Below are positions 34,502 to 44,347 of a stretch of 64,000 nt of DNA, piece by piece. Position numbers and translations under genes: made by a program. The stretch lies in assembly GCA_022788205.1 (NCBI GenBank), contig JALEVQ010000021.1, positions 36,324 through 100,323 on the forward strand, in the 5' to 3' direction. The DNA comes from Robinsoniella sp. (GTDB lineage: Bacteria; Bacillota; Clostridia; Lachnospirales; Lachnospiraceae). The notes beneath the pieces were generated by a model. It worked only from the letters and a program-made list of their open reading frames with translations. It made no database searches and had not been told where the DNA came from. Position 1 is the stretch's first letter. Each line of letters opens with the position of its first letter.

Positions 34502-36733
34502 ATGAAAAAGAACAGAGCGATTTTAGTGATGGTTCTGACGATCGTGCTGATCGGTTTTCTGGCATTTACTTCCGCATTCGGCTTCGGCGAGACGGGAAGC
34601 GGATCGGCGAGAAACATCACGCTGGGACTTGACCTGGCAGGTGGAGTCAGCATCACTTACCAGGCAGTCGGTGAGACACCGACAAGTGAAGAGATGGCTG
34701 ATACAATCTACAAGCTGCAAAGACGTGTAGAGCAGTACAGCACAGAGGCATCGGTATATCAGGAGGGAGACGATCGAATCAATATCGAGATCCCTGGTGT
34801 GACAGATGCCAATAAGATTTTGGCAGAGCTTGGATCTCCGGGATCCTTGTACTTCATCGCACAGACAGATGCAGACGGAAATGAAAACTATTCCTACACA
34901 TCAGGCGGATGGGTGCTGAACAAGACGATCGAGGAGCTTCAGGCGGATGGTTCTATCGTCCTGACAGGTACGGACGTTGACACGGCAAAGGCAGGACAGA
35001 CCACCGACAATATGGGCAACAAAGAATCTGTGGTCAGCCTTACCATGACAAAAGAGGGAACCGAAAAATTTGCCGAGGCGACAAAGAAAGCCTATGCAGC
35101 AGGCGAGAGCATCGGTATTTATTATGATGGAAGATTTGTCAGCGTTCCGAATGTAAATGCAGAGATCACAGACGGAAATGCCCAGATCACTGGTATGTCA
35201 AGTTACCAGGAGGCAGAGACTCTTGCCTCCACAATCCGTATCGGAGGTCTCTCTGTAGAGCTGAAGGAGCTGCGCTCAAACGTTGTAGGAGCACAGCTGG
35301 GAGAGGAGGCAATCTCCAGCAGTTTGAAGGCAGGCGCGATCGGACTTGTCATCGTGATTATCTTCATGATTATTGTGTACTTACTGCCGGGTGTTGTGGC
35401 AAGCATCTCTCTGATTATTTACACAGGAATGATTCTGGTGATGCTGAATGCATTTGACATTACACTGACATTGCCTGGTATCGCAGGTATCATCCTGAGT
35501 ATTGGTATGGCAGTGGATGCGAACGTTATTATCTACGCGCGTATTCGAGAGGAGATCGCGGCAGGTTCAAGTGTCAAAGTGGCGATCAATACCGGATTTA
35601 AGAAAGCATTCTCTGCGATTGTCGACGGAAACGTGACGACTTTGATTGCGGCAGTTGTGCTGGGATTAAAGGGCAGCGGAAGTGTAAAAGGATTTGCGAG
35701 CACGCTGGCTCTTGGTATCGTGCTGTCCATGTTCACGGCATTGGTGATCTCACGTCTGCTTGTGACAGCATTCTATGAGCTTGGCTTGAAGGATGCAAAA
35801 TATTATGGAAAAGCGAAAGAGCGCAAGACGATCAATTTCCTGAGCAAGAAAAATATTTTCTTTGCGATTTCTCTTATCATGATCGTATGTGGACCAATCT
35901 TCATGATGATTAACAAAGGTACAACAGGAGAAATCTTAAATTACAGTCTGGAATTTAAGGGTGGTACTTCGACAAACGTGATCTTTAATGAAGAGTTCAG
36001 CATTGCGCGCTTGGATTCCGAAGTAAAACCGATTATTCAGGAAATAACAAAGGATGCCAACATTCAGCTCACAAGGGTGGCAGGCTCCAATGAAGTCAAT
36101 ATCAAGACAAGAGAATTGACACTGGATGAGAGAGAGCAGTTAAATCAGGCACTGGTAGAAAATTTCGGTGTGGATGAGCAAAAGATTTCGGCAGAGAATA
36201 TTTCTTCTACCATCAGTGCTGAGATGAAGAGTGATGCCGTCGTTGCCGTGATTATCGCAACACTTTGTATGTTGCTCTATATCTGGTTCCGATTTAAAGA
36301 TGTGCGCTTTGCAGCAAGTGCCGTCCTTGCTTTGGTTCATGACGTTCTGGTTGTTCTTGCTTTCTATGCGATCGCAAAAATTTCAATCGGAAATACGTTT
36401 ATCGCATGTATGCTGACGATTGTCGGATACTCAATCAACGCAACGATCGTTATCTTCGACCGTATCCGTGAGAACATGGGAGCTACGAAGAACAAAGAGA
36501 GAATCGCTGAGATTGTCAATACAAGTATCACTCAGACACTGACGAGAAGTATTTATACTTCCTTCACAACCTTTATCATGGTGGCAATCCTCTTTGTGAT
36601 GGGTGTTGCATCTATCCGTGAATTTGCACTGCCTCTGATGGTAGGTATTGTGTGTGGTGCTTATTCTTCTGTATGTATCACGGGAGCACTGTGGTATGTC
36701 ATGAAGACGAAAATCAAAAAATCCGAAAAATAA
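34502..36733 (+). CDS. secDF: Protein translocase SecDF fusion
   Basis: A 743-residue fusion of SecD (residues 1 to about 425) and SecF (about 440-743), a proton-driven membrane helper of the Sec translocase. It has 12 membrane helices: one near the N-terminus of each half and five at the end of each. Signature stretches are LGLDLAGGVSITYQ (D1), GIAGIILSIGMAVDANVIIYARIREE, YSLEFKGGTSTNVIF and TIVGYSINATIVIFDRIRENM. Fused SecDF is common in Firmicutes. It follows the SCIFF maturase by 16 bases, an arrangement conserved around SCIFF in Clostridia. Confidence 0.96.
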   Translation: MKKNRAILVMVLTIVLIGFLAFTSAFGFGETGSGSARNITLGLDLAGGVSITYQAVGETPTSEEMADTIYKLQRRVEQYSTEASVYQEGDDRINIEIPGVTDANKILAELGSPGSLYFIAQTDADGNENYSYTSGGWVLNKTIEELQADGSIVLTGTDVDTAKAGQTTDNMGNKESVVSLTMTKEGTEKFAEATKKAYAAGESIGIYYDGRFVSVPNVNAEITDGNAQITGMSSYQEAETLASTIRIGGLSVELKELRSNVVGAQLGEEAISSSLKAGAIGLVIVIIFMIIVYLLPGVVASISLIIYTGMILVMLNAFDITLTLPGIAGIILSIGMAVDANVIIYARIREEIAAGSSVKVAINTGFKKAFSAIVDGNVTTLIAAVVLGLKGSGSVKGFASTLALGIVLSMFTALVISRLLVTAFYELGLKDAKYYGKAKERKTINFLSKKNIFFAISLIMIVCGPIFMMINKGTTGEILNYSLEFKGGTSTNVIFNEEFSIARLDSEVKPIIQEITKDANIQLTRVAGSNEVNIKTRELTLDEREQLNQALVENFGVDEQKISAENISSTISAEMKSDAVVAVIIATLCMLLYIWFRFKDVRFAASAVLALVHDVLVVLAFYAIAKISIGNTFIACMLTIVGYSINATIVIFDRIRENMGATKNKERIAEIVNTSITQTLTRSIYTSFTTFIMVAILFVMGVASIREFALPLMVGIVCGAYSSVCITGALWYVMKTKIKKSEK

Positions 36734-36751
36734 ATTATTTTTTAAGGGCAG

Positions 36752-36784
36752 AAGCTGCTGCAAGAATTTTGCAGCAGCTTTTTC
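36752..36784 (+). terminator. Terminator after secDF
   Basis: AAGCTGCTGCAA and TTGCAGCAGCTT form a perfect 12-bp stem with a five-base loop and a T-run. Confidence 0.9.
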
Positions 36785-36847
36785 ATTGGAAGAAAAACCG
36801 CAAGGCGGATAGGTAATGTCAGCTTGCAAGAGAGATAGGAGGAGACA

Positions 36848-38608
36848 ATGGAACGATGGTTTGTGGCGGCAAAAAAAGCAGATTTTTATAAGATTGCAGA
36901 GAAATTTCATATTTCTCCGGTGACGGCGCGGCTGATCCGAAACAGGGATATTGTGGAGGAAGAGGAGATACGGCAGTATCTGTATGGCGGATTGAATGAT
37001 TTGCATGATCCGGGCAAGATGAAAGGTGCCAATGAGGCAGCGGCTCTTTTGAAAGAAAAGATCAGGCAAGGCAGGAAAATTCGTATCATCGGGGATTATG
37101 ACATCGATGGGGTCAATGCAAGCTATATTTTGCTGAGGGCGCTGCAGCGCTGTGGTGCGATTGTCGATGTGGAGATTCCGGATCGCATGAAAGATGGGTA
37201 TGGGATCAATGAACAACTGATTGATTTCGCATATGAAGAAGGGGTTGACACAATCCTGACATGTGACAATGGAATCTCAGCGATGGAACAGGTGGCACAC
37301 GGGAAACAACTTGGCATGACGATCGTGGTCACGGATCACCATGAACTGCAGTATGTGGAGGAAGAAGGGGAGAGAAGAATGATGCTCCCGCCTGCTGATG
37401 TGGTGGTCAACCCAAAACAGCCTGGATGTCCATATCCTTTTAAAGACTTGTGCGGAGCTGCGGTGGCATGGAAGATGGTGATATGTCTTTACCGCATCAT
37501 GGGGATCCCGGAGCAGGAGGCGATGGAATTCCTGGAGTTTGCAGCGGTCGCGACAGTCGGGGATGTGATGGATCTAAAAGGAGAAAACAGGATTATCGTG
37601 AAAGAAGGTCTGAGAAAACTTCAGGTCACAGAGAATTTAGGTCTGCGCGCCCTGATTGCAGTCAATGGACTTGCAGAAGCCCGGATTACGGCGTATCACA
37701 TCGGTTTTGTACTGGGACCTTGTATCAATGCGAGCGGCAGGCTGGACACGGCGAAGAGGGCGCTGGCACTTTTGCTCTCGACAAGTGAAAAGGAAGCGAT
37801 GGAGCTTGCCTCGGAATTAAAGCTGTTGAACGAAGAGCGCAAGGACATGACGCTGAAAGGATATGAAAAGGCGGTAGAGATCATTGAGTCGGGAGAGCAG
37901 AAAAATGACAAAGTTTTCGTTGTTTTTCTGCCGGACTGCCACGAGAGCCTGGCAGGGATCATCGCAGGGAGAATACGTGAGAAATACCACAGACCGGTGT
38001 TTGTGCTGACACAGGGCAAGGAAGAAGTCAAAGGATCAGGGCGTTCCATAGAGGCGTATTCGATGTTTGAGGAGATGATGAAATGCGGGGAATTGTTCAC
38101 GAAATTTGGCGGACATCCAATGGCGGCGGGTCTGTCCATCAAGAGAGAAAATGTAGAGATTTTGAGACGCACATTAAATGAAAAGACGACTTTGACGCAG
38201 GAGGATCTGATTCCAAAAGTACTGATCGATGTGCCGATGCCGATAGACTACATCACAGAGAATCTGGTCGAAGAATTGGAGCTTTTGGAGCCGTTCGGAA
38301 AGGGAAATACAAAGCCGCTGTTCGCAGAAAAAAACTTGAATGTTTTGGGCGCAAGGATTCTTGGAAAGAATAAAAATGTGATCAAGATGCAGGTAGAAAA
38401 CGCAGCGGGACGCGTGATGGATGCGATGTACTTTGGAGATGTGGAAGTTTTCAGGCAGGATCTGATCGAAAAATTTGGAAAAACAGAAGTGGAAAAGTTG
38501 TTTTTACAGAGAGAAAACAGTGTTCATCTGTCCGTGACATACTATCCGACGATCAATGTATTTCGGGAGTGCCGCACGCTGCAGATTGTGGTACAGAATT
38601 ATCAGTAA
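36848..38608 (+). CDS. recJ: Single-stranded-DNA-specific exonuclease RecJ
   Basis: A 586-residue DHH-superfamily 5'-3' exonuclease used in recombination and repair. Metal-binding motifs are IIGDYDIDGVNA, ILTCDNGI and VVTDHHEL (near 160-166). The DHHA1 part has GPCINASGRLDTAKRAL and SGRSIEAYSMFEE...FGGHPMAAGLSI. The length fits RecJ without an added C-terminal domain. GGAGGAGAC precedes the ATG. RecJ near secDF is a common clostridial order. Confidence 0.94.
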   Translation: MERWFVAAKKADFYKIAEKFHISPVTARLIRNRDIVEEEEIRQYLYGGLNDLHDPGKMKGANEAAALLKEKIRQGRKIRIIGDYDIDGVNASYILLRALQRCGAIVDVEIPDRMKDGYGINEQLIDFAYEEGVDTILTCDNGISAMEQVAHGKQLGMTIVVTDHHELQYVEEEGERRMMLPPADVVVNPKQPGCPYPFKDLCGAAVAWKMVICLYRIMGIPEQEAMEFLEFAAVATVGDVMDLKGENRIIVKEGLRKLQVTENLGLRALIAVNGLAEARITAYHIGFVLGPCINASGRLDTAKRALALLLSTSEKEAMELASELKLLNEERKDMTLKGYEKAVEIIESGEQKNDKVFVVFLPDCHESLAGIIAGRIREKYHRPVFVLTQGKEEVKGSGRSIEAYSMFEEMMKCGELFTKFGGHPMAAGLSIKRENVEILRRTLNEKTTLTQEDLIPKVLIDVPMPIDYITENLVEELELLEPFGKGNTKPLFAEKNLNVLGARILGKNKNVIKMQVENAAGRVMDAMYFGDVEVFRQDLIEKFGKTEVEKLFLQRENSVHLSVTYYPTINVFRECRTLQIVVQNYQ

Positions 38609-38664
38609 AGTCCGATATAAGAGAATATTTTGAGGGGAGACTGTGAATTTATTTTGCAGAGAAC

Positions 38665-38694
38665 TTGACAAATAACCCTTTGCTGTCTTAGAAT
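38665..38694 (+). promoter_or_regulatory. Promoter of leuS
   Basis: TTGACA at 38665-38670 and TAGAAT at 38689-38694, spaced 18 bases. The leader to leuS is about 100 bases, and I see no T-box motif in it. Confidence 0.65.
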
Positions 38695-38797
38695 AACAGA
38701 CAGGGCAAAACATTTTTCGCACGTTAAATGGCGGCGAGTGGATTGTAAAACAACAAGCTAGGATAAGATAAATTAAGATAAATGGAGGAAAAAAATT

Positions 38798-41209
38798 ATG
38801 GCAGTCCCTTATAATCATAAGGCTATTGAGCAGAAATGGCGTAAAAACTGGGAAGAACATCCAGTAAACGTCGATGACGGAAAAAAACCAAAATATTATT
38901 GTCTTGATATGTTCCCATATCCATCAGGAAATGGACTTCACGTTGGACATTGGAGAGGCTATGTGATCTCTGATGTGTGGAGCAGATACAAGATGCTTCA
39001 GGGCTATTATCTGATTCATCCAATGGGATGGGATGCATTTGGTCTGCCAGCAGAAAACTACGCGATCAAGATGGGCGTTCATCCGGCAAAATCGACCGCA
39101 GAGAACGTAAAGAATATCAAGCGCCAGATCAATGAGATCGCTGCAATCTATGACTGGGATATGGAAGTAAACACGACCGACCCAGATTTCTATAAATGGA
39201 CACAGTGGATTTTTGTAAAAATGTTCAAGGCAGGCCTGGCATATGAAAAGGAATTCCCGATCAACTGGTGCCCTTCCTGTAAGACAGGACTTGCAAATGA
39301 GGAAGTTGTAAACGGTGTCTGCGAGAGATGTGGAACACCTGTGACGAAGAAGAATCTGCGCCAGTGGATGCTGCGCATCACAAAATATGCGGATCGTCTG
39401 CTTGCAGATCTCGACAAGCTGGATTGGCCGGAGAAGGTAAAGAAGATGCAGTCTGACTGGATCGGAAAGAGCCAGGGCGCAGAGATTGATTTCGCTGTGG
39501 ACGGTTCTGAGAAGACGATTAAAGTTTATACGACAAGACCAGATACCCTGTACGGAGCAACCTTTATGGTATTGGCTCCAGAGCATGCGATGGCAAAAGA
39601 GCTTGCTACAGATGAGACGAGAGAGGCAGTGGAGGATTATATCTTTAAGTCTTCCATGAAATCTTCTGTCGATCGTCTGCAGGACAAAGAGAAGACGGGT
39701 GTCTTCACAGGAAGCTATGCGATCAATCCGATCAATAACAAGAAAATCCCGATCTGGCTGTCTGACTATGTACTTGCCGATTACGGAACAGGAGCGATCA
39801 TGTGTGTGCCTGCTCATGACGACCGTGATTTTGAGTTCGCAAAGAAATTTAATATTCCGATCATTCAGGTAATCGCGAAAGACGGAAAAGAGATTGAAAA
39901 TATGACAGAGGCTTACACAGAGCCTGGTATCATGATTAACTCTGGCGAGTTTAACGGCATGAATTCAAACGATGCAAAGCGTGATCTGCCAGAACTGCTT
40001 GCTTCGAGAGGAATCGGAAAAGTGACAACCAACTATAAGTTGCGTGACTGGGTATTCTCCAGACAGCGTTACTGGGGCGAGCCAATCCCGATCATCCACT
40101 GTGAGCACTGTGGTGCTGTGCCGGTTCCAGAAGAAGAGCTGCCGCTTCGCCTTCCAGAGGTAGAGAGTTACCAGCCGACAGGAACAGGTGAGTCTCCACT
40201 GGCAGCGATCGATGAGTGGGTCAACACTACATGTCCAGTGTGCGGAAGACCGGCAAAGAGAGAGACAAACACGATGCCGCAGTGGGCAGGTTCTTCCTGG
40301 TATTTCCTGCGCTATGTGGATAATCACAACGATAAAGAGCTGGTGTCAAAAGAAAAAGCAGACAAATATCTGCCGGTTGATATGTACATCGGCGGCGTGG
40401 AGCACGCGGTGCTGCACCTTTTGTATTCCAGATTCTACACCAAATTCCTGTATGATATCGGAGTGATCGACTTTGACGAGCCATTCACGAAGCTGTTCAA
40501 CCAGGGTATGATCACTGGAAAGAACGGAATCAAGATGAGTAAATCAAAAGGAAATGTTGTCTCCCCAGATAATCTGGTAAAGGAATACGGATGCGATTCC
40601 CTGCGTATGTACGAGCTGTTCGTAGGTCCGCCAGAACTGGATGCAGAGTGGGATGACAGAGGAATCGAGGGCGTATACCGTTTCCTCAATCGTTTCTGGA
40701 ATCTGGTGATGGATAACAAGGATAAAAACGTGGAAGCTTCCAAAGAGATGATCAAAGTGCGCCACAAGATGGTATATGACATCACACAGCGTCTGGAGAG
40801 CTTCAGCCTGAATACAGTAGTATCAGGATTCATGGAGTACAACAACAAGCTGATTGATCTTGCCAAGAAAGAGGGCGGAATCGACAAGGAGACACTGGAG
40901 ACGGCAGTCATCCTGTTAGCTCCGTTTGCACCGCATCTGTCTGAGGAACTGTGGGAGCAGCTGGGACATAACGAGACCGTATTCAAGAATACATGGCCAG
41001 AGGTTGACCATGATGCGATGAAAGACGATGAAGTGGAAGTTCCGGTTCAGATCAACGGAAAGACAAAAGCCGTAATCAGTATTCCGGTTGATATCTCAAA
41101 AGAAGATGCGATCGCAGCGGGAAAGGCAGCGATTGCCGATAAACTGACAGGAAACATCGTCAAAGAGATCTATGTGCCGAAGAAAATCATCAATCTGGTG
41201 GTAAAATAA
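38798..41209 (+). CDS. leuS: Leucyl-tRNA synthetase
   Basis: LeuS (803 residues, usual bacterial length) is a class I synthetase. The HIGH-type motif is NGLHVGHWRGY (about 44-53), and the KMSKS motif IKMSKSKGNVVSP is near 578. The editing domain (TTRPDTLYGATFMVLAPEH, GTGAIMCVPAHDDRDFEFA) is complete, as is the C-terminal anticodon-binding domain. GGAGGAAAAAA precedes the ATG. Despite being an aminoacyl-tRNA synthetase gene in a Firmicute, it has no T-box leader here. Confidence 0.98.
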   Translation: MAVPYNHKAIEQKWRKNWEEHPVNVDDGKKPKYYCLDMFPYPSGNGLHVGHWRGYVISDVWSRYKMLQGYYLIHPMGWDAFGLPAENYAIKMGVHPAKSTAENVKNIKRQINEIAAIYDWDMEVNTTDPDFYKWTQWIFVKMFKAGLAYEKEFPINWCPSCKTGLANEEVVNGVCERCGTPVTKKNLRQWMLRITKYADRLLADLDKLDWPEKVKKMQSDWIGKSQGAEIDFAVDGSEKTIKVYTTRPDTLYGATFMVLAPEHAMAKELATDETREAVEDYIFKSSMKSSVDRLQDKEKTGVFTGSYAINPINNKKIPIWLSDYVLADYGTGAIMCVPAHDDRDFEFAKKFNIPIIQVIAKDGKEIENMTEAYTEPGIMINSGEFNGMNSNDAKRDLPELLASRGIGKVTTNYKLRDWVFSRQRYWGEPIPIIHCEHCGAVPVPEEELPLRLPEVESYQPTGTGESPLAAIDEWVNTTCPVCGRPAKRETNTMPQWAGSSWYFLRYVDNHNDKELVSKEKADKYLPVDMYIGGVEHAVLHLLYSRFYTKFLYDIGVIDFDEPFTKLFNQGMITGKNGIKMSKSKGNVVSPDNLVKEYGCDSLRMYELFVGPPELDAEWDDRGIEGVYRFLNRFWNLVMDNKDKNVEASKEMIKVRHKMVYDITQRLESFSLNTVVSGFMEYNNKLIDLAKKEGGIDKETLETAVILLAPFAPHLSEELWEQLGHNETVFKNTWPEVDHDAMKDDEVEVPVQINGKTKAVISIPVDISKEDAIAAGKAAIADKLTGNIVKEIYVPKKIINLVVK

Positions 41210-41241
41210 AATAAAAACTTACACAAAAAAGTGAGAGACAG

Positions 41242-41287
41242 AGAGCTGTGGAGCTGCTACAGGATAGCAGTGCCATAGCTCTTTTTT
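41242..41287 (+). terminator. Terminator after leuS
   Basis: The arms AGAGCTGTGG and CCATAGCTCT, with an inner CTGCTA/TAGCAG pair, are followed by a T-run. Confidence 0.8.
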
Positions 41288-41361
41288 GATTCAAAGAGGG
41301 CTCAAAAATGCACCGTGTGAGGAAGAAGGAAATCCATCTACAATAATATATTACAAGGTAC

Positions 41362-41391
41362 TTGCAGCTGGAGTGGGGGATAAGATATAAT
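41362..41391 (+). promoter_or_regulatory. Promoter of the PHP-PARG operon
   Basis: TTGCAG at 41362-41367 and TATAAT at 41386-41391, spaced 18 bases. The small hairpin at 41409-41426 lies in the early transcript. Confidence 0.55.
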
Positions 41392-41408
41392 CCTATAATA
41401 AACGGATA

Positions 41409-41426
41409 TGACGCCTGACGGCGTCA
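41409..41426. repeat. Short perfect hairpin TGACGCC/GGCGTCA (second copy)
   Basis: Same 7-bp arms as at 31852-31869, with loop TGAC. It lies in the 5' leader of the PHP gene. Confidence 0.6.
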
Positions 41427-41455
41427 CCACCAAGTATAAAAACAGGAGGAATGGT

Positions 41456-42247
41456 ATGCAAGAGATGTGGAAAAAATACGCTGGCGACACGTCACAACAA
41501 GAAAAGCATCGTATGTGTGATATACACATACACATCGTGCCCGGAGTGGATGACGGCTCCTGGAATCTGGATATGTCGAAGACGATGGCAGACATGATTT
41601 ATCTGCAGGGGATACAAAAGATGATCGCAACTCCACACAGCAGTGCGTTCGACGAGGACAGTGCGTTTGCAAAAGCTGCATTTGAGGAATTGAAGGAAGA
41701 GATAGGCAAAAGAAATCCTGATATGGAACTCTATCTGGGAAGCGAGATACATTGCACAAGAAGAGAGATGAAAAACGTTTTGCACAATCTACATTATGGA
41801 ATTTATCCTGCCATGAACGGGACACGGTATGTTTTGACGGAGTTTGACACGGGCGTGGATCAGGATGAGGCTTCGCTGTGCACGGAAGCACTGATTGCCG
41901 ATGGATGGATCCCGATTCTGGCACATGTGGAGCGATATAAAAGATTGTTTGATGACGAAGCATGTGTGATGAGGCTGAAAGAAAAAGGAATTTTGCTTCA
42001 GATCAATGCATTCAGTCTCTGCGAGGAGCATAAGGAAGAAATCAGACGGAATGCACAGTATCTTGTAGAGCACGGACTTGCTGATTTTTTGGGATCCGAT
42101 GGACATCGCATGAACCACAGACCGCCGAGTGTGGAATATGGTCTGAATTATCTATATCACAATTTTGCTCTCGATGATGTGGAGGCACTGGCATTTCGCA
42201 ATGCAGAACGTCTGTTGCTGTCACACGGGGCATCGGACAGAGAGTGA
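41456..42247 (+). CDS. PHP-domain phosphatase, CpsB/YwqE-like
   Basis: A 263-residue PHP metal-dependent phosphoesterase resembling the CpsB/CapC/YwqE tyrosine phosphatases: DIHIHIVPGVDDGSWNLDMS near the start, ATPHSSAF, LYLGSEIHC, PILAHVERYKRL and FLGSDGHRMNHRPP carry the metal-binding His, Asp and Glu. CpsB proteins normally dephosphorylate a BY-kinase in capsule clusters, but no capsule or BY-kinase gene is present here. The next gene, 18 bases on, is a PARG-like hydrolase, so a role in nucleotide or ADP-ribose metabolism is possible. ATG 41456 follows AGGAGG. Confidence 0.85.
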   Translation: MQEMWKKYAGDTSQQEKHRMCDIHIHIVPGVDDGSWNLDMSKTMADMIYLQGIQKMIATPHSSAFDEDSAFAKAAFEELKEEIGKRNPDMELYLGSEIHCTRREMKNVLHNLHYGIYPAMNGTRYVLTEFDTGVDQDEASLCTEALIADGWIPILAHVERYKRLFDDEACVMRLKEKGILLQINAFSLCEEHKEEIRRNAQYLVEHGLADFLGSDGHRMNHRPPSVEYGLNYLYHNFALDDVEALAFRNAERLLLSHGASDRE

Positions 42248-42265
42248 AAAAAGAGGTGAGATCAC

Positions 42266-43126
42266 ATGAACAATATCTTTATTTTGGAAGAGACGTTAGG
42301 CATTATGAAAGCGGGCGGCTACTGGATAGACGGGGAAAAAGTGGCACTTAGACTGTCGGAGGAACAGTTCACAAATGCGATTTATCTTCCGGTGGAAAAG
42401 GTGAGAGCGCTGTGCGATCAGCCGGAGGAGAAAGAAAAAAGTGGCAATGGAGCGTGTGAGTACCGTGTGGAGAATGAAGATTCGTTTCTGGCGGCGTCAA
42501 AGATGGCAGAGCATCCAGAGCCACAGCGCAATGCAGATAAAGTACTGGTATTAAATTTTGCAAATCCGATACATCCGGGAGGCGGAGTCCGAAGAGGAGC
42601 CAGGGCACAGGAAGAAGAACTGTGCAGAAAGAGTACCTTGCTCGCGTCTCTTGAGAGCAAAAAAGCAAGACCTTTTTATCAGGTACACAGAGCGGCAAAC
42701 TCGCATCTTGCATCCGATGCGATGATTCTGTCGCAGGATGTGGAAGTGATCCGTGATGAGAACAATGGTCTGTTAAAGGAGACGATGGTGGTATCTGTTA
42801 TCACATGTGCTGCGCCGATGATCAACCGAGGCGTGCAGATTACCCGGGAAGATCTGGACAGGCTGCTGTATGACAGGATCATGGGGATTCTTCATGTCGC
42901 TGCCTCGTACGGATATGAAAAACTCGTCCTGGGGGCATGGGGCTGTGGAGCATTTGGAAATGATGCAAGGCAGATGGCAGAGATTTTTGAAAGAGCATTC
43001 AGAAATTTGCGATGTGCCCAGCAGCCGGAAAGGGAGTGCTTTCGTCAGATTACGTTTGCTGTGCTGGATCGCTCACAGTCGCAGTATAATTATAGGAGCT
43101 TTCAAGCGTATTTTGGAAATAAATAA
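42266..43126 (+). CDS. Microbial-type poly(ADP-ribose) glycohydrolase, TIGR02452 family
   Basis: A 286-residue macrodomain-like protein. The bacterial PARG signature GGGVRRGARAQEEELCR spans about 105-121, with the catalytic Gln-Glu-Glu at 115-117. Upstream VLVLNFANPIHPGGG and downstream VLGAWGCGAFGND match the ADP-ribose-binding loops. Such enzymes release ADP-ribose from modified proteins or nucleic acids. The writer enzyme is not in the window. It forms an operon with the PHP phosphatase and ends at a strong terminator. Confidence 0.9.
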   Translation: MNNIFILEETLGIMKAGGYWIDGEKVALRLSEEQFTNAIYLPVEKVRALCDQPEEKEKSGNGACEYRVENEDSFLAASKMAEHPEPQRNADKVLVLNFANPIHPGGGVRRGARAQEEELCRKSTLLASLESKKARPFYQVHRAANSHLASDAMILSQDVEVIRDENNGLLKETMVVSVITCAAPMINRGVQITREDLDRLLYDRIMGILHVAASYGYEKLVLGAWGCGAFGNDARQMAEIFERAFRNLRCAQQPERECFRQITFAVLDRSQSQYNYRSFQAYFGNK

Positions 43127-43140
43127 AAAAATCGATATGA

Positions 43141-43191
43141 AAAAATCTCCGATGATGGAAGATGTGTCACACCGTCATCGGAGATTTTTGT
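43141..43191. terminator. Bidirectional terminator after the PARG gene
   Basis: AAAAATCTCCGATGA and TCATCGGAGATTTTT form a perfect 15-bp stem around an 19-base loop, with A and T runs on both sides. Confidence 0.9.
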
Positions 43192-43201
43192 GAGTCATAT
43201 C

Positions 43202-44347
43202 TTATTCTTCTTGTCCTTCTTGATCTTGAGGAAGTTTGGCGTATACGTTATTTTTTAACAGCTGATAGATTGCTGCGGCGAGTGGTACGCCCAGCAGCAT
43301 ACCTCCGATGCCCAACACGCCGCCGCCGATCGTGACAGCAGCGAGAACCCAGATGCCGGGAAGACCGATGGAGGAGCCGACAACACGCGGATAAATCAGA
43401 TTACCCTCGAGCTGCTGCAAGATCACGAGAAAGACAACGAACACAATTGCCTTGATCGGAGACACCGTGAAGATCATAAATGCGCCGAGTGCACCGCCGA
43501 TGTACGCTCCGGCTACAGGAATCAGGGCAGTAAAACCGATCAGACAGCCGATCATGCTGGCATAAGGAATTCGCAAAATGAGCATTCCAACCATGCACAG
43601 CATGCCAAGAATGACGGCCTCGATACATTGTCCCACGATAAAGCTGTGAAAACTATGGTCAACCGTGCGAAGAACATAGACGAGATTGCTCATTGCTTTT
43701 TTAGGGAGATAACGCTGCATCAGCAACTGAAATTGTCTGCTAATTTTCTCCTTTCCTGTAAGCAGATAGATGCAGAAAATAAATGCAACCATCAATGTGA
43801 CAGCGGTTGAAAATACGGTGGAGACTATGTCAACCGCAGCGCTGACAGCACCACCTACGCCGGTAAATAAAAAGTTGATGGCTTTTGTGAGAATTTCCCG
43901 CCAGTCAAGCTCACTGTTCTGAAGGGGATTGCTTTCGCTCTGGAAAAATGTGCTGATGTGAAATTCGTCTTCCAGCCATTGGAAGAGATTTTTTAATGCT
44001 TCCGGCACTTCCTCAAATAAAATCTGAACACAGCTGACCAATTCCGGTACGATCATGCGGATCACCAAAAATGCGATCAGCAGGATACTGAGAAAAGACA
44101 GCAGCATACTCAGCGGACGTTTCATCTTTTGCACAGTCGGTTTCTGGATGCGTGCAAAAAGATGAGACTCAAAGAAGGACATCAGGATATTGACGATGTA
44201 GGCGATCACACAGCCTAGAAGCAGCGGAAGTGCTGCACCGAGTGCGACACCGGCGATGGAGGTGAAAGAACTCCAATAATGTAACACCAGCCATAAGATA
44301 AAGATTGTGACACCTGCACGGCGACAGGATTTCCATTTTAATTCCAT
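43202..44347 (-). CDS. AI-2E family transporter
   Basis: A 381-residue membrane protein with about eight helices: two or three in the first 110 residues, a large cytoplasmic-side segment, and a second hydrophobic block after 170. The C-terminal signature (LEGNLIYPRVVGSSIGLPGIWVLAAVTIGG) is characteristic of the YtvI/PerM/TqsA family. Members export autoinducer-2 or act as Na+/H+ antiporters; which applies here is unknown. GAAAGGAAAAATT precedes the start. It is monocistronic. Confidence 0.92.
   Translation of the reverse strand: MELKWKSCRRAGVTIFILWLVLHYWSSFTSIAGVALGAALPLLLGCVIAYIVNILMSFFESHLFARIQKPTVQKMKRPLSMLLSFLSILLIAFLVIRMIVPELVSCVQILFEEVPEALKNLFQWLEDEFHISTFFQSESNPLQNSELDWREILTKAINFLFTGVGGAVSAAVDIVSTVFSTAVTLMVAFIFCIYLLTGKEKISRQFQLLMQRYLPKKAMSNLVYVLRTVDHSFHSFIVGQCIEAVILGMLCMVGMLILRIPYASMIGCLIGFTALIPVAGAYIGGALGAFMIFTVSPIKAIVFVVFLVILQQLEGNLIYPRVVGSSIGLPGIWVLAAVTIGGGVLGIGGMLLGVPLAAAIYQLLKNNVYAKLPQDQEGQEE

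Noticed and set aside
38695..38797. T-box before leuS
   Set aside because: The leader is only about 100 bases and lacks the AGGTGGNACCGCG motif.
38924..39817. 297-codon minus-strand frame
   Set aside because: It is a shadow of leuS with no ribosome site or recognisable domain.
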